A stretch of 64,000 nt of DNA from Mucilaginibacter sp. UR6-1 (GTDB taxonomy: Bacteria; Bacteroidota; Bacteroidia; Sphingobacteriales; Sphingobacteriaceae): the NCBI RefSeq assembly GCF_020880975.1, contig NZ_JAJIWP010000006.1:62001-126000 (forward strand), read 5' to 3'. Both the position numbers and the translations under genes were made by a program. The notes under the pieces are model-generated. The model saw only the letters and a list, made by a program, of their open reading frames with translations, did no database searches and was not told where the DNA came from. Positions 42,073 through 50,942 of this stretch are shown here, one piece after another. Within the stretch, counting starts at the first letter, position 1. Every line of letters starts with the position of its first letter.

Positions 42073-43860
42073 ATGGAGAAACACATGTATAATGCAGGTT
42101 TGGTAGGCAACTGCGCTTACCTGGCCCACATCAATAAAAACACTAACATTACGTGGCTTTGCTGGCCACGGTTTGATAGCACCTTTGTTTTCGGCAGCCT
42201 GCTTGATAAAGAAAAAGGAGGCGAATTTTCCATTTTGCCCGAGGGGGATTTTGAAACGGAACAATATTACCTGGAAAATACCAATGTGCTTTGCACGGTA
42301 GTTACCTGCGATGAGGGCAAGTATCGAATTACTGATTTTGCCCCGCGCTTTCACCAGTACGATCGCTTTTTTAAGCCGCTGATGCTGATACGTAAAATAG
42401 AGCCGATTGAAGGTTTGCCCAAGATAAGGGTAAAATGTGAGCCGGTGTGTGATTATGGCCGCCGCAAGCAAAAGGCGCGCATTGGCAGCAACCATATTGA
42501 TTATGCCGGGTGCGATGAAACCATGCGCCTCACCACCAACATCCCGATTAGTTACATTATAGACCAGCAATATTTTCAGCTTAATGAAACCAAATACCTG
42601 CTGATGTCATACGGTGATCCGCTGGAGGCGCCACTGGTAAGTACGGCCGAAACATTTTTACGTAATACCACCCAGTACTGGCGCTTGTGGATCAAGCACT
42701 CCTCAATAGCCGGGTATTTCCAGCCCTATGTAATCCGCTCGGCGTTGGTTTTAAAAATTCACCAGTTTGAGGATACCGGCGCAATTATAGCCGCCAGTAC
42801 AACCAGCTTACCCGAGCACCCTGGTAGTACCCGTAACTGGGATTACCGCTACTGCTGGCTGCGCGATACCTACTATGTACTTACCTCACTTAACCATATC
42901 GGCCATTTTGAGGAGATGGAAAGGTATTTTAACTATGTGTCTGACATATCCATCTCCGAGGACGATGAGTTCAGGTATCAGCCTTTGTATGGCATTACCG
43001 GCAAAAAAAAGCTGGTAGAGGAGATCATGGATCATTTGGATGGTTATATGGGCGATAAGCCGGTACGTGTAGGTAACCAGGCCTATGAACATATTCAGAA
43101 TGATATTTACGGGCAGGTATTAATATCCCTGTTGCCGCTATATACCGATCATCGCTTTGTATTCAGCGAGCGTAAGGACTCGGTACGATGGATTGAATCT
43201 CTGCTTAATAAAATTGAACGAACCATTGACGAAAAGGATGCCGGTATATGGGAGTTCCGTAATATGGCCAATATACATTGCTACAGCAACCTTTTCCAGT
43301 GGGCGGGCTGTAACGCGGCAGAAAAAATGGCGTTAACCATTGGCAATAATGATTTAGTGCAGAAAGCAAACGCGCTAAAGGAGCGTGCCGCCGCGCATAT
43401 TGAAAGCTGTTACGACCCGGTACGCAAGGTATATACCAACGCGGCAGGCAGTCCGCACCTGGATGCCAGCACGCTGCAACTTATCATGATGAATTACCTC
43501 GACCCAGCATCGCAACGGGCGAAGGATCATTTGGCGGCATTGGAAAAGGAATTAAAAACGCCTAATGGCTTATTTTACCGTTACCTGCATGCCGATGATT
43601 TTGGCAAGCCGAAAACTACCTTTTTGATCTGCGCTTTTTGGTATGTGGAGGCATTGGCTTGTGTAGGCAGGCTTGACGATGCCATGCGCGAGTTTGAGAG
43701 CCTGATGAAATACTGTAACCACTTGCTGCTATTCAGCGAGGATGTGGATGAGGAAACAGGCAGTATGTGGGGTAACTTTCCGCAGGCGTACAGCCACGTG
43801 GGTTTAATGAATGCGGCCTATCGCATAGCTATAAAGCTGGACAGGCCTGTGTTTTTATAA
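42073..43860 (+). CDS. GH15-family glycoside hydrolase (glucoamylase/trehalase-like)
   Basis: 595 residues without a signal peptide, so cytoplasmic. N-terminal beta-rich domain (about 1-220): MYNAGLVGNCAYLAHINKNTNITWLCWPRFDS opens as in bacterial GH15 proteins, followed by YRITDFAPRFHQYDRFF. The catalytic (alpha/alpha)6 domain has the signature GSTRNWDYRYCWLRDTYYVL (about residues 255-274), YEHIQNDIYGQVL, and the acidic region MWGNFPQAYSHVGLMNAAYRI near the end. The family cleaves alpha-glucosides from non-reducing ends; bacterial members of this length include trehalases. Substrate cannot be settled. It is a single-gene unit. Confidence 0.9.
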   Translation: MEKHMYNAGLVGNCAYLAHINKNTNITWLCWPRFDSTFVFGSLLDKEKGGEFSILPEGDFETEQYYLENTNVLCTVVTCDEGKYRITDFAPRFHQYDRFFKPLMLIRKIEPIEGLPKIRVKCEPVCDYGRRKQKARIGSNHIDYAGCDETMRLTTNIPISYIIDQQYFQLNETKYLLMSYGDPLEAPLVSTAETFLRNTTQYWRLWIKHSSIAGYFQPYVIRSALVLKIHQFEDTGAIIAASTTSLPEHPGSTRNWDYRYCWLRDTYYVLTSLNHIGHFEEMERYFNYVSDISISEDDEFRYQPLYGITGKKKLVEEIMDHLDGYMGDKPVRVGNQAYEHIQNDIYGQVLISLLPLYTDHRFVFSERKDSVRWIESLLNKIERTIDEKDAGIWEFRNMANIHCYSNLFQWAGCNAAEKMALTIGNNDLVQKANALKERAAAHIESCYDPVRKVYTNAAGSPHLDASTLQLIMMNYLDPASQRAKDHLAALEKELKTPNGLFYRYLHADDFGKPKTTFLICAFWYVEALACVGRLDDAMREFESLMKYCNHLLLFSEDVDEETGSMWGNFPQAYSHVGLMNAAYRIAIKLDRPVFL

Positions 43861-43881
43861 TCAATAAAGGATTTTATTTTT

Positions 43882-44463
43882 TTACACAATGAGTGCTGCC
43901 TTAACTAAGTAAGGCAGTATCTCTTTTTGAAAGGATACAAAATTCTTGCGCACATCGGCATCACTAACCGAAGTGAACGCGAAACTGAAAACGATGCTCT
44001 TGCTGCTCTTGATCAGGAAACGTAAACGCTGCTGAAAGGTATCGTGCTTGCGCATACCGGTTAGTTGGGTGAAGGATAGTACCAGCAAATCCTCCAGCTC
44101 GTTTGACAGGTTCTTCAAAAACTCCTGTGAGTTGGCTGATTCGCGGATGAATTCCCAGCCGATGAACTCGTTACATACCGTGTATGACAGGCGGCAGGTT
44201 TTCATGATGAGGTTGGTCAAATGTTCCTCCTCGCTTTTTTCGGGGGTGTTGAGGTGTATCAGGTCATCAACGCTAACGCGTATATAATCCATCAGCAGGG
44301 AGTGCAGTATTGCTTCCTTGCTTTCAAAGTATTTATAGATGGTAGCCTTAGCGATTTTCGCCTTTTTAGCTATCTCATTAACACTGGTTTTATGGTAGCC
44401 AAACTTGCGGAACAGATCCTGCGCTGCCCGCTTTATACTGTCTTTTATTTTATCGGCTTCCAT
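43882..44463 (-). CDS. TetR/AcrR family transcriptional regulator
   Basis: 193 residues with a clean TetR helix-turn-helix at the N-terminus: IKRAAQDLFRKFGYHKTSVNEIAKKAKIAKATIYKYFESKEAILHSLL (about 8-55). The C-terminal region is helical and would form the ligand-binding/dimerisation core. Target genes are unknown. It is the last of a co-directional minus-strand run; its ATG overlaps the stop codon of the Rieske-like lipoprotein gene by one base (TAATG), suggesting translational coupling. Confidence 0.92.
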   Translation of the reverse strand: MEADKIKDSIKRAAQDLFRKFGYHKTSVNEIAKKAKIAKATIYKYFESKEAILHSLLMDYIRVSVDDLIHLNTPEKSEEEHLTNLIMKTCRLSYTVCNEFIGWEFIRESANSQEFLKNLSNELEDLLVLSFTQLTGMRKHDTFQQRLRFLIKSSKSIVFSFAFTSVSDADVRKNFVSFQKEILPYLVKAALIV

Positions 44464-44870
44464 TAACTGTTTACTATTCTGATCTCAAATTGGGTTATAA
44501 TTACCGTGTACGACCGCAGTGACCGTGTTGCCGGAGCCTTTACCGGCGAGCCATCCAACAGCGAAAACTTTGAGCCGCTGCATGGGTCGGTTACTGTGAA
44601 CAGGCCTTCATCAACAGTTACGGCGCAAGCTTTTTCGGGCTGATAACTACTACAGCGGTCAAATGCAACAATGCCGCTGCCTGTGTTGTAAACCACAATG
44701 CCTGCAATACCTCCGGTTAGCGTAATTACACTACCGGCACTGCTAATGCTATTATATCGTGGGTCGGCACGCTGTATGGTGATATTTACCGGCACATAGG
44801 GTACTGCATCATTTTGTTTGCCGCAGCTAACTAATATTATACCCAGTAATGCGCACAGTAATATCCTCAT
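44463..44870 (-). CDS. Rieske-fold-like lipoprotein lacking most cluster ligands
   Basis: 135 residues. Lipobox LVSC (Cys16). The C-terminal part follows the Rieske pattern but with the ligands changed: DRCSSYQPEKAC (residues 71-82) stands where CxHxxC is expected, with Ser75 for the first histidine, and TDPCSGSKFSLLDGSPVKAP (95-112) stands where CxCHGSxF is expected, with Asp95 for the cysteine and Ser98 for the histidine. Cys82 and Cys97, the pair that forms the structural disulfide in Rieske proteins, remain. It probably cannot bind a 2Fe-2S cluster and may be a structural or redox-disulfide lipoprotein. It lies between pheS (directly upstream) and a TetR gene. Confidence 0.7.
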   Translation of the reverse strand: MRILLCALLGIILVSCGKQNDAVPYVPVNITIQRADPRYNSISSAGSVITLTGGIAGIVVYNTGSGIVAFDRCSSYQPEKACAVTVDEGLFTVTDPCSGSKFSLLDGSPVKAPATRSLRSYTVIITQFEIRIVNS

Positions 44871-45905
44871 TTAAATAATATCGGTTTTAAACTGTTTCAG
44901 GAAACGCACATCGTTCTCTGAGAACAAGCGCAGATCGCGGATAACATATTTAAGGTTGGTAATACGTTCGATACCCATGCCAAAGGCAAAGCCGGTATAT
45001 TTTTTACTGTCTATACCGCAGTTCTCCAGCACGTTCGGGTCAACCATACCGCAGCCTAATATCTCAACCCAGCCGGTATACTTACACATGTTGCAGCCGT
45101 CGCCTTTACAAATAGTACATGAAATATCCATCTCGGCCGATGGCTCTGTGAACGGAAAGTACGACGGGCGGAAACGCACCTTGGTACCCTCGCCATAAAG
45201 CTCCTGCACAAAGTGAAACAGCGTTTGCTTCAGGTCAGCAAATGATACATTCTCGTCAACATACAAACCCTCAACCTGGTGAAAGAAGCAATGCGCACGT
45301 GCTGATATGGCCTCGTTGCGGTAAACACGCCCCGGCATAATAGCGCGGAATGGCGGCTTACCATTCTCCATCATACGTACCTGTACGGATGAAGTGTGGG
45401 TACGCAAAGCAATATCATCCTGGCCATGGTTCTTTTTAATAAAGAAGGTATCCTGCATATCGCGGGCCGGGTGCTCCTCGGGGAAGTTAAGTGCCGAAAA
45501 GTTGTGCCAGTCATCCTCAATCTCCGGCCCTTCGGCAACAACAAAGCCCAGGCGCTTAAAAATATCAATGATCTCGTTGCGCACTAATGACAGGGGGTGA
45601 CGTGAGCCTAATGTAAAACCATCGCCCGGCAGGGTAAGGTCGGCTTCGGTTTTGCTGCTTTCGGCGGCAGTACCGGCGCTTTCTTTAAGCTCATTGTATT
45701 TAGCTTCAGCCAGTTGTTTAAACTGGTTAAGCACCTTGCCAAAGGTGCGTTTATCATCAGCACCAACGGTTTTAAACTGCTCAAACAGGTCCTTCACAAT
45801 ACCTTTGGTACCCAAAAACTTTATACGGAAAGTTTCCAGCTCATCGGCTGTAGCTTTTACAAAGTTGTTTATCTCCTGTGTGTACTTATCTATTTGTTGC
45901 TGCAT
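44871..45905 (-). CDS. pheS: phenylalanine--tRNA ligase subunit alpha
   Basis: 344 residues, full length. PheS is the catalytic subunit that charges tRNA-Phe together with PheT. The N-terminus is the coiled-coil tRNA-binding helix pair. Catalytic motifs: FTLGSRHPLSLVRNEIIDIF, FNFPEEHPARDMQDTF as ALNFPEEHPARDMQDTFF (motif 2 region), THTSSVQVRMM, GRVYRNEAISARAHCFFHQVEGLYV, RPSYFPFTEPSAE and GCGMVDPNVL, then AFGMGIERI (motif 3) at about 314. It has no obvious own promoter in the 6 bp behind the PIN toxin stop, so it is probably read through from the toxin-antitoxin or kbl promoter. pheT is not in the window. Confidence 0.97.
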   Translation of the reverse strand: MQQQIDKYTQEINNFVKATADELETFRIKFLGTKGIVKDLFEQFKTVGADDKRTFGKVLNQFKQLAEAKYNELKESAGTAAESSKTEADLTLPGDGFTLGSRHPLSLVRNEIIDIFKRLGFVVAEGPEIEDDWHNFSALNFPEEHPARDMQDTFFIKKNHGQDDIALRTHTSSVQVRMMENGKPPFRAIMPGRVYRNEAISARAHCFFHQVEGLYVDENVSFADLKQTLFHFVQELYGEGTKVRFRPSYFPFTEPSAEMDISCTICKGDGCNMCKYTGWVEILGCGMVDPNVLENCGIDSKKYTGFAFGMGIERITNLKYVIRDLRLFSENDVRFLKQFKTDII

Positions 45906-45911
45906 TGTATT

Positions 45912-46322
45912 TTATATCGATCTTAAAAACTGCTCGGCACTTAGTACCGGCAGTGTTGCATGCTTATAATCTTTTATGTTACGGGTGATGATGGCATCGG
46001 CTTTTGCATTTGCTGCTGAGTAATACTGAACAGCATCTTCAAAATCGCCAAAGTCAGAAACAATGGCTTGCTTGATGATCTGACCATCTTCTGCAATAAT
46101 ACGCAGATTATCCGACAGTAATTTTATTGAAGCCCTTGCCGGCTTTTCACCCACCCGCTTTTTAAGCAGGTAATGTATATTTAATAAGGAGTGTACAGAT
46201 GTACACCCGGTATAATTTTTACCATCAAGTAAACGCAGCAGCCCTTTTGCCCAAACCGCATATGTTTCACGCTCAAGCAAAGCATCAAGAAGAATATCAG
46301 AATCAATGAAGATTAATTTCAT
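45912..46322 (-). CDS. PIN-domain protein, probable toxin of a VapBC-type module
   Basis: 136 residues. PIN-fold acidic residues can be placed: IFIDSDILLDALLERE (D7, D9 region), the middle acidic segment SDFGDFEDAVQYYSA, and the C-terminal IITRNIKDYK. This is the usual order for a Mg-dependent ribonuclease of the VapC group. Such toxins cleave tRNA or rRNA and are held by the cognate antitoxin. Its start overlaps the antitoxin gene by 4 bp, and its stop is 6 bp from the pheS start. Length and motif spacing look intact, so it is presumably active. Confidence 0.85.
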   Translation of the reverse strand: MKLIFIDSDILLDALLERETYAVWAKGLLRLLDGKNYTGCTSVHSLLNIHYLLKKRVGEKPARASIKLLSDNLRIIAEDGQIIKQAIVSDFGDFEDAVQYYSAANAKADAIITRNIKDYKHATLPVLSAEQFLRSI

Positions 46323-46597
46323 GCTCCGTATTTCTCTTCCAGATATTTGCCATATTCAGCCTTATGGTCAAAGTCAGGCGTTGGCTTGTCAACTACTGTT
46401 AGTTGCTTTACCCAATCCGGCATTTCTGCATTTTTGAGCTTCTCCAAAAGCGGGTCTTTTGTGGTTTTCTTCTTAGCTACTTCGTTCAGCATCTTTTTGA
46501 ATAGTTTTGATACACTGATATTACTTTCAGAAGCGATACGCTTCGCAAGTTCTATCGTATCTTTATCTGCGCTTAACGTTAATTTAGTAGCTGCCAT
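46319..46597 (-). CDS. antitoxin of the PIN toxin (DUF6364-type, ribbon-helix-helix-like)
   Basis: 92 residues. The N-terminus TKLTLSADKDTIELAKRIASESNISVSKLFKKML has the strand-helix-helix layout of small DNA-binding antitoxins. The C-terminal half (LEKLKNAEMPDWVKQLTVVD then FDHKAEYGKYLEEKYGA) is the likely toxin-binding region. It overlaps the PIN gene by 4 bp. An inverted repeat of the sort bound by such proteins flanks its promoter (46604-46644). The pairing by overlap and the operator both support an antitoxin role. Confidence 0.85.
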   Translation of the reverse strand: MAATKLTLSADKDTIELAKRIASESNISVSKLFKKMLNEVAKKKTTKDPLLEKLKNAEMPDWVKQLTVVDKPTPDFDHKAEYGKYLEEKYGA

Positions 46598-46603
46598 AAC
46601 CTT

Positions 46604-46644
46604 AAATTATACGTACAAATATAAATAAAGTATACGTATAATTT
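46604..46644. promoter_or_regulatory. inverted-repeat operator of the toxin-antitoxin module
   Basis: Left arm AAATTATACGTA (46604-46615) and right arm TACGTATAATTT (46633-46644) are perfect 12-bp inverted copies separated by 17 bp. A TATATTTG promoter box (minus strand, 46623 to 46616) lies between the arms. The right arm overlaps the stop codon of kbl. This is the geometry expected for autoregulation by the antitoxin. Confidence 0.75.
46616..46623 (-). promoter_or_regulatory. -7 promoter box of the antitoxin gene
   Basis: Minus strand TATATTTG, exact match, 18 bp before the antitoxin ATG and inside the inverted repeat. Confidence 0.65.
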
Positions 46645-47833
46645 ATTTAATAACGCCAAGCTCTTTACCCACTTTGGTAAATGCGGCTATGGCTTTATCC
46701 AGATGCTCCTGCTCATGCGCGGCTGATAGCTGTACACGTATACGCGCCTTGCCTTGTGGTACTACAGGGTAGTAAAAGCCGATAACATAAATACCTTCTT
46801 CAAGCATTTTAGCGGCAAACTCCTGCGCCAGTTTGGCATCGTACAACATTACGGGTACAATAGGGTGTACGCCCGGTTTTATGTCAAAACCTGCGGCGGT
46901 CATCTTCTCGCGAAAGTATTGGGTATTGCTTTCCAGCTTATCGCGCAGATCTGTAGTTTCGCTCAGCATATCCAGTACGGCTATTGACGCGCCGGTGATG
47001 GCCGGTGCCAGGGTATTGCTGAAAAGGTACGGGCGCGAGCGCTGGCGCAGCATATCAATAATCTCTTTACGGCCAGAGGTAAAACCGCCCGATGCACCAC
47101 CCAATGCCTTACCCAAAGTACCGGTAATAATATCGATCTTGCCCACTACGTTATGATGCTCATGCGTTCCGCGGCCTGTTTTACCCATAAAGCCCGAGCA
47201 ATGGCTCTCATCTATCATCACCAGGGCATTATATTTTTCGGCGAGTTCGCAAATTTTATCTAACTGCGCAATGGTACCATCCATGCTGAACGCGCCATCA
47301 GTAACGATAATACGGTGACGAAGATCCTGCGTGGCTTTCAGCTTCTCTTCCAGATCGGACATATCATCATGCTTGTAGCGATGGCGTTGCGCTTTACACA
47401 GGCGTACGCCGTCAATGATGGAGGCGTGGTTCAGCTCGTCAGATATAATGGCGTCCTTATCATTAAACAAAGGCTCAAACACGCCACCGTTGGCATCAAA
47501 TGCAGCGGCGTATAAAATGGTATCCTCAGTGCCTAAAAATTCTGATATTTTTTGTTCAAGCTGTTTATGTATATCCTGCGTGCCGCAAATAAAACGTACC
47601 GATGATAGGCCGTAACCATGTCCGTCCATCGCGGCCTTGGCTGCTTCAATAACCTTGGGGTGTGATGATAGGCCCAGGTAATTGTTAGCGCAAAAGTTGA
47701 TCACCTCCTGGCCGCCCTGCACGGTAATATCGGCACCTTGGGGCGATGTAATGATGCGTTCTCTTTTGTATAAGCCGGCGTTCTCTATCTCGGTAAGTTC
47801 CTGCTGTAATACAGGTTGCAGTGTATTGTACAT
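46643..47833 (-). CDS. kbl: glycine C-acetyltransferase (2-amino-3-ketobutyrate CoA ligase)
   Basis: 396 residues. PLP enzyme of the alpha-oxoamine synthase group; cleaves 2-amino-3-ketobutyrate with CoA to glycine and acetyl-CoA in threonine breakdown. Motifs: VINFCANNYLGLSSHP (about residue 50), GYGLSSVRFICGTQDIHKQLE, DEHNH-type region as SDELNHASIIDGVRLCKA, VTDGAFSMDG, VMIDESHCSGFMG, and the PLP-lysine segment ITGTLGKALGGASGG. The ICGTQ motif and length favour Kbl over serine palmitoyltransferase or BioF. A TAATTTTG promoter box lies 22 bp upstream. The 3' end abuts the toxin-antitoxin operator. Confidence 0.95.
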   Translation of the reverse strand: MYNTLQPVLQQELTEIENAGLYKRERIITSPQGADITVQGGQEVINFCANNYLGLSSHPKVIEAAKAAMDGHGYGLSSVRFICGTQDIHKQLEQKISEFLGTEDTILYAAAFDANGGVFEPLFNDKDAIISDELNHASIIDGVRLCKAQRHRYKHDDMSDLEEKLKATQDLRHRIIVTDGAFSMDGTIAQLDKICELAEKYNALVMIDESHCSGFMGKTGRGTHEHHNVVGKIDIITGTLGKALGGASGGFTSGRKEIIDMLRQRSRPYLFSNTLAPAITGASIAVLDMLSETTDLRDKLESNTQYFREKMTAAGFDIKPGVHPIVPVMLYDAKLAQEFAAKMLEEGIYVIGFYYPVVPQGKARIRVQLSAAHEQEHLDKAIAAFTKVGKELGVIK

Positions 47834-47855
47834 AAAGTCAGTTTAATTTATCAGG

Positions 47856-47863
47856 CAAAATTA
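47856..47863 (-). promoter_or_regulatory. -7 promoter box of kbl
   Basis: Minus strand TAATTTTG, exact match, 22 bp before ATG 47833. Confidence 0.6.
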
Positions 47864-47963
47864 CGCATTGAAAATTTATTAGTGCCTACAAAATCAAACC
47901 CTTTAAAAATATCTACAACCAATAAAACATTTTTTACCGCGGCTGCATTATGTGTTAAACAAT

Positions 47964-50453
47964 ATGAAAAAATATTTACTACTGATTTTAAGCGCTTTAA
48001 GCACCCTGGCGGCTATGGCACAGCAGCAATATATACTCTCGGGTAAAATTACTGATGCTGATAATAAAACCGTGCCCTTTACCTCGGTTTACATACGTAA
48101 CTCTACTTATGGCACTACCGCCAATGAGTATGGGCGATATGCGCTCAAATTAAGCCCCGGTGAATATAACGTGGTTTACCGTTTTGTTGGGTTTAAAGAA
48201 AAAACAGTTAAAATAACTGTTACCAATAAGGATATTGAAAATAACGTTCAGCTACAGGATGAGATATTTTTGCTCAATCAAGTAAATATTACCGGCAAAC
48301 GATCCGCTGATGCAGACCCGGGTATGGCCATCATGCGCGAGGTGGTTAAAAAACGCGAATATTATTTGAACGAGGTAAAAGGGTACTCGTGCGCGGTATA
48401 CATTAAGGGCGTACAAAAGCTCATAAAATCGCCTAAGAACTTAATGAGCAAGGAGGTTACCCGCGCGCTTGATCTTGATTCAAACGGCAGGGGGATACTT
48501 TACCAATCCGAATCGTTATCGCAATTCAATTATGAGCGACCGCATAAAGTACACGAGATCACCATATCATCAAAAGTAGCGGGGCAAAACACAGCTTTCA
48601 GCTATAATAAGGCATCTGACCTGCAGTTTAATCTGTACGAGAACATCTTTACCATTAACGGCCTAAGCGCACGTGGCTTTGTTACCCCGGTGGCCGATAA
48701 TGCGTTTGATTTTTACCGGTTTAAGCTGGTGGGTACCACGGTATCAAATGGTGAAACTATTGATAAGATACAGATCATTCCGAAACGTAAGTATAGCCAG
48801 GCTTTTCAGGGTAACATATATATTGTGCATGGCGACTGGCGTATTTACGGTGCCGACCTGATGCTGACCAGCAAAACGAACATGATCAACCTGATTGATA
48901 CCTTGCAGATCAGTCAGCAGTTTGTACCCGTTAAAGATGATATTTGGATGCCGGTATCAGCTCACTTTGATTTTGGCGGCAATGTGTTCGGCTTTCAGTT
49001 TGCAGGGTATTATGTGGCTATCTACAATAACTACAAGCTTAACCCAGCCTTTGAGCCCGGATTTTTTAATGGTGAAATATTAAAGGTTGATACGGCGGCC
49101 AACACAAAACCCACCGGATACTGGGATGCTGCACGGCCTATACCCCTCACCTTTCAGGAAAAGCGTGATTATTTACGCAAGGATAGTGTATTTGCCATCA
49201 CCCATACCTCGGCCTACCTCGACTCGGCACAAAAGGCGCATAACAAGTTCAACCCGGTTGCCTGGACCATCTTTCCTTACATAGTTACTGATTGGCGTAC
49301 TAAGCGCTCGGTAAGGATAGAGCCTTTTCATAAAACCATATTTTATAATACCGTTGAGGGTTGGGGTATTGATTTCAGGCCGACATTCAGCAGGCAGTTT
49401 AACGATCTGAGCAATATCACCATTCAGCCCACGCTGCACTATGGTTTTTCGAGCAAGATGCTCAGCGCTAATATTAACGCCAGTTATTTATATGATCAGT
49501 TTAACAATGCTAAGTTCTACACCAGTTTTGGTTCTGATGTGCTGGACTTGAACAATGTGGGTACCCGCTCGCTGTTCTTCAACACAGTAAGCTCACTCAT
49601 TTATGAGAATAACTATGTTAAGTATTACCGTTCTAAATTTGGTGAGTTTGGCTATCAGCGTGAGCTGGCTGCCGGTATTTTATGGAATGTTAGTTTAGGA
49701 TATGCCAACAGAAGGCAGTTATACAATACCTCTTACAACCATATTTTCAATTCAAAAAACAGGGAGTATACCTCAAATAATCCATTGGCACCGGTTACCG
49801 CACCTGCTGACGATCGGTCATTCCTTTTTCCTGACCATAACGCGCTTACTTTTAAAACCTCGGTAGAGTTTACTTTTAGTCCGCGATACCTGAACAGGCC
49901 CGATGGTAAGTACTATGTAAAATCAAAATTCCCGACGCTGGTATTCAACTATCGTAAGGGCGTAAATAATCTGTTAGGATCAGACGTTAATTATGATTTC
50001 GCATCGCTCGATATATCGCAGGATGAAATAACGATGGGGCTTTATGGGCGATCATCGTATAAAATAACCGCAGGTACCTTTTTTAACCGCAACACCATAT
50101 ATTTTATGGATTATAACCACTTTTTGGGTAACGTAGGTACCACGTTCGACCCTACTTATGTGGGTAGCTTTCACTTTTTGCCTTTTTATGAGTTCAGTAC
50201 CGACAGGTCTTTTCTGGAAGCGCATTACTTCCATAATTTTTCGGGAGTTTTATTTAACAAGATAGGCTTTTTACGCAGCCTGAAACTTGAAGAGGTAATG
50301 GGCGCCAATTATCTGAATGCTAATAACCGCCGTAATTATTATGAGCTGTATGTAGGTATCAAAAAGCTTTTCTTCAGGCTTGATTATGGTATCTCATTCG
50401 CCGGTAATCAAAAATACGTACAGGGCATCAGGTTTTATTACGGCATCAGGTAA
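47964..50453 (+). CDS. DUF5686 outer-membrane protein with CarboxypepD_reg-like domain
   Basis: 829 residues from ATG 47964 (a GTG four codons upstream was rejected because the ATG starts the signal peptide). Signal peptide MKKYLLLILSALSTLAAMAQ. Residues about 24-110 form a CarboxypepD_reg-like domain (LSGKITDADNKTVPFTSVYI, GTTANEYGRYALKLSPGEYNV). The rest is DUF5686: VVKKREYYLNEVKGYSCAVYIKG, NGRGILYQSESLSQFNYE, GNIYIVHGDWRIYGADLML, then a long beta-barrel ending GIRFYYGIR. Aromatic C-terminus fits an outer-membrane barrel. Function is unknown. A small lipoprotein gene follows 48 bp downstream. Confidence 0.88.
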   Translation: MKKYLLLILSALSTLAAMAQQQYILSGKITDADNKTVPFTSVYIRNSTYGTTANEYGRYALKLSPGEYNVVYRFVGFKEKTVKITVTNKDIENNVQLQDEIFLLNQVNITGKRSADADPGMAIMREVVKKREYYLNEVKGYSCAVYIKGVQKLIKSPKNLMSKEVTRALDLDSNGRGILYQSESLSQFNYERPHKVHEITISSKVAGQNTAFSYNKASDLQFNLYENIFTINGLSARGFVTPVADNAFDFYRFKLVGTTVSNGETIDKIQIIPKRKYSQAFQGNIYIVHGDWRIYGADLMLTSKTNMINLIDTLQISQQFVPVKDDIWMPVSAHFDFGGNVFGFQFAGYYVAIYNNYKLNPAFEPGFFNGEILKVDTAANTKPTGYWDAARPIPLTFQEKRDYLRKDSVFAITHTSAYLDSAQKAHNKFNPVAWTIFPYIVTDWRTKRSVRIEPFHKTIFYNTVEGWGIDFRPTFSRQFNDLSNITIQPTLHYGFSSKMLSANINASYLYDQFNNAKFYTSFGSDVLDLNNVGTRSLFFNTVSSLIYENNYVKYYRSKFGEFGYQRELAAGILWNVSLGYANRRQLYNTSYNHIFNSKNREYTSNNPLAPVTAPADDRSFLFPDHNALTFKTSVEFTFSPRYLNRPDGKYYVKSKFPTLVFNYRKGVNNLLGSDVNYDFASLDISQDEITMGLYGRSSYKITAGTFFNRNTIYFMDYNHFLGNVGTTFDPTYVGSFHFLPFYEFSTDRSFLEAHYFHNFSGVLFNKIGFLRSLKLEEVMGANYLNANNRRNYYELYVGIKKLFFRLDYGISFAGNQKYVQGIRFYYGIR

Positions 50454-50501
50454 CAATTGGTGTGTGCGGTGCGTCTAAACTATAAATTAAACTATACCGG
50501 C

Positions 50502-50846
50502 ATGAAAAAATTAATACCTGTGTTAGCGTTAGGCCTGAGCATTGCAATTGCATCATGCAAATATGGCAGCGAAACCTATAATGAAACCCTAAGCACCTCC
50601 GGAAAAATTGTATTGGACAACACAAAGACCAAAATTGTGCACATGGAACCTAACAGTTTTATGTCGTACGAGTTAAATGGGGATAAGATAGCGGTATCAA
50701 CATTAAACGATAAACCAATGGCTTATGAAGTTGACGGCGAAGAAGTGCCTAAACTTACTGATGAGGATGACATTGAACTATTCAACAAGGCCATAAAAGC
50801 TTTAGCTAAGCAGCAGGAAAGCAAAAAAGCTGAGGATGCAAAATAG
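50502..50846 (+). CDS. small lipoprotein of unknown function
   Basis: 114 residues from ATG 50502; an earlier start at 50457 would bury the signal peptide. Lipobox ASCKYGSE gives lipidated Cys at about residue 19 (IAIASC). The mature part contains a motif-free beta-like region (GKIVLDNTKTKIVHMEPNS, SYELNGDKIAVSTLNDKPMAYEVDGEE) and a charged helical tail (KALAKQQESKKAEDAK). I know no family for it. It follows the DUF5686 gene with a 48-bp gap and may be co-transcribed. Nothing suggests an enzyme. Confidence 0.6.
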   Translation: MKKLIPVLALGLSIAIASCKYGSETYNETLSTSGKIVLDNTKTKIVHMEPNSFMSYELNGDKIAVSTLNDKPMAYEVDGEEVPKLTDEDDIELFNKAIKALAKQQESKKAEDAK

Positions 50847-50894
50847 CCTGAAACGAAGCCTGGTTGGGTTGTTTATTGTTTAATCGAATTTAAT

Positions 50895-50902
50895 TATCTT
50901 TG
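50895..50902 (+). promoter_or_regulatory. -7 promoter box of trhO
   Basis: TATCTTTG, exact match, 40 bp before the trhO ATG. Confidence 0.6.
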
Positions 50903-50942
50903 CGGCTCATTTAACACCGTTTGCAGCGGTATCAATGTATTT

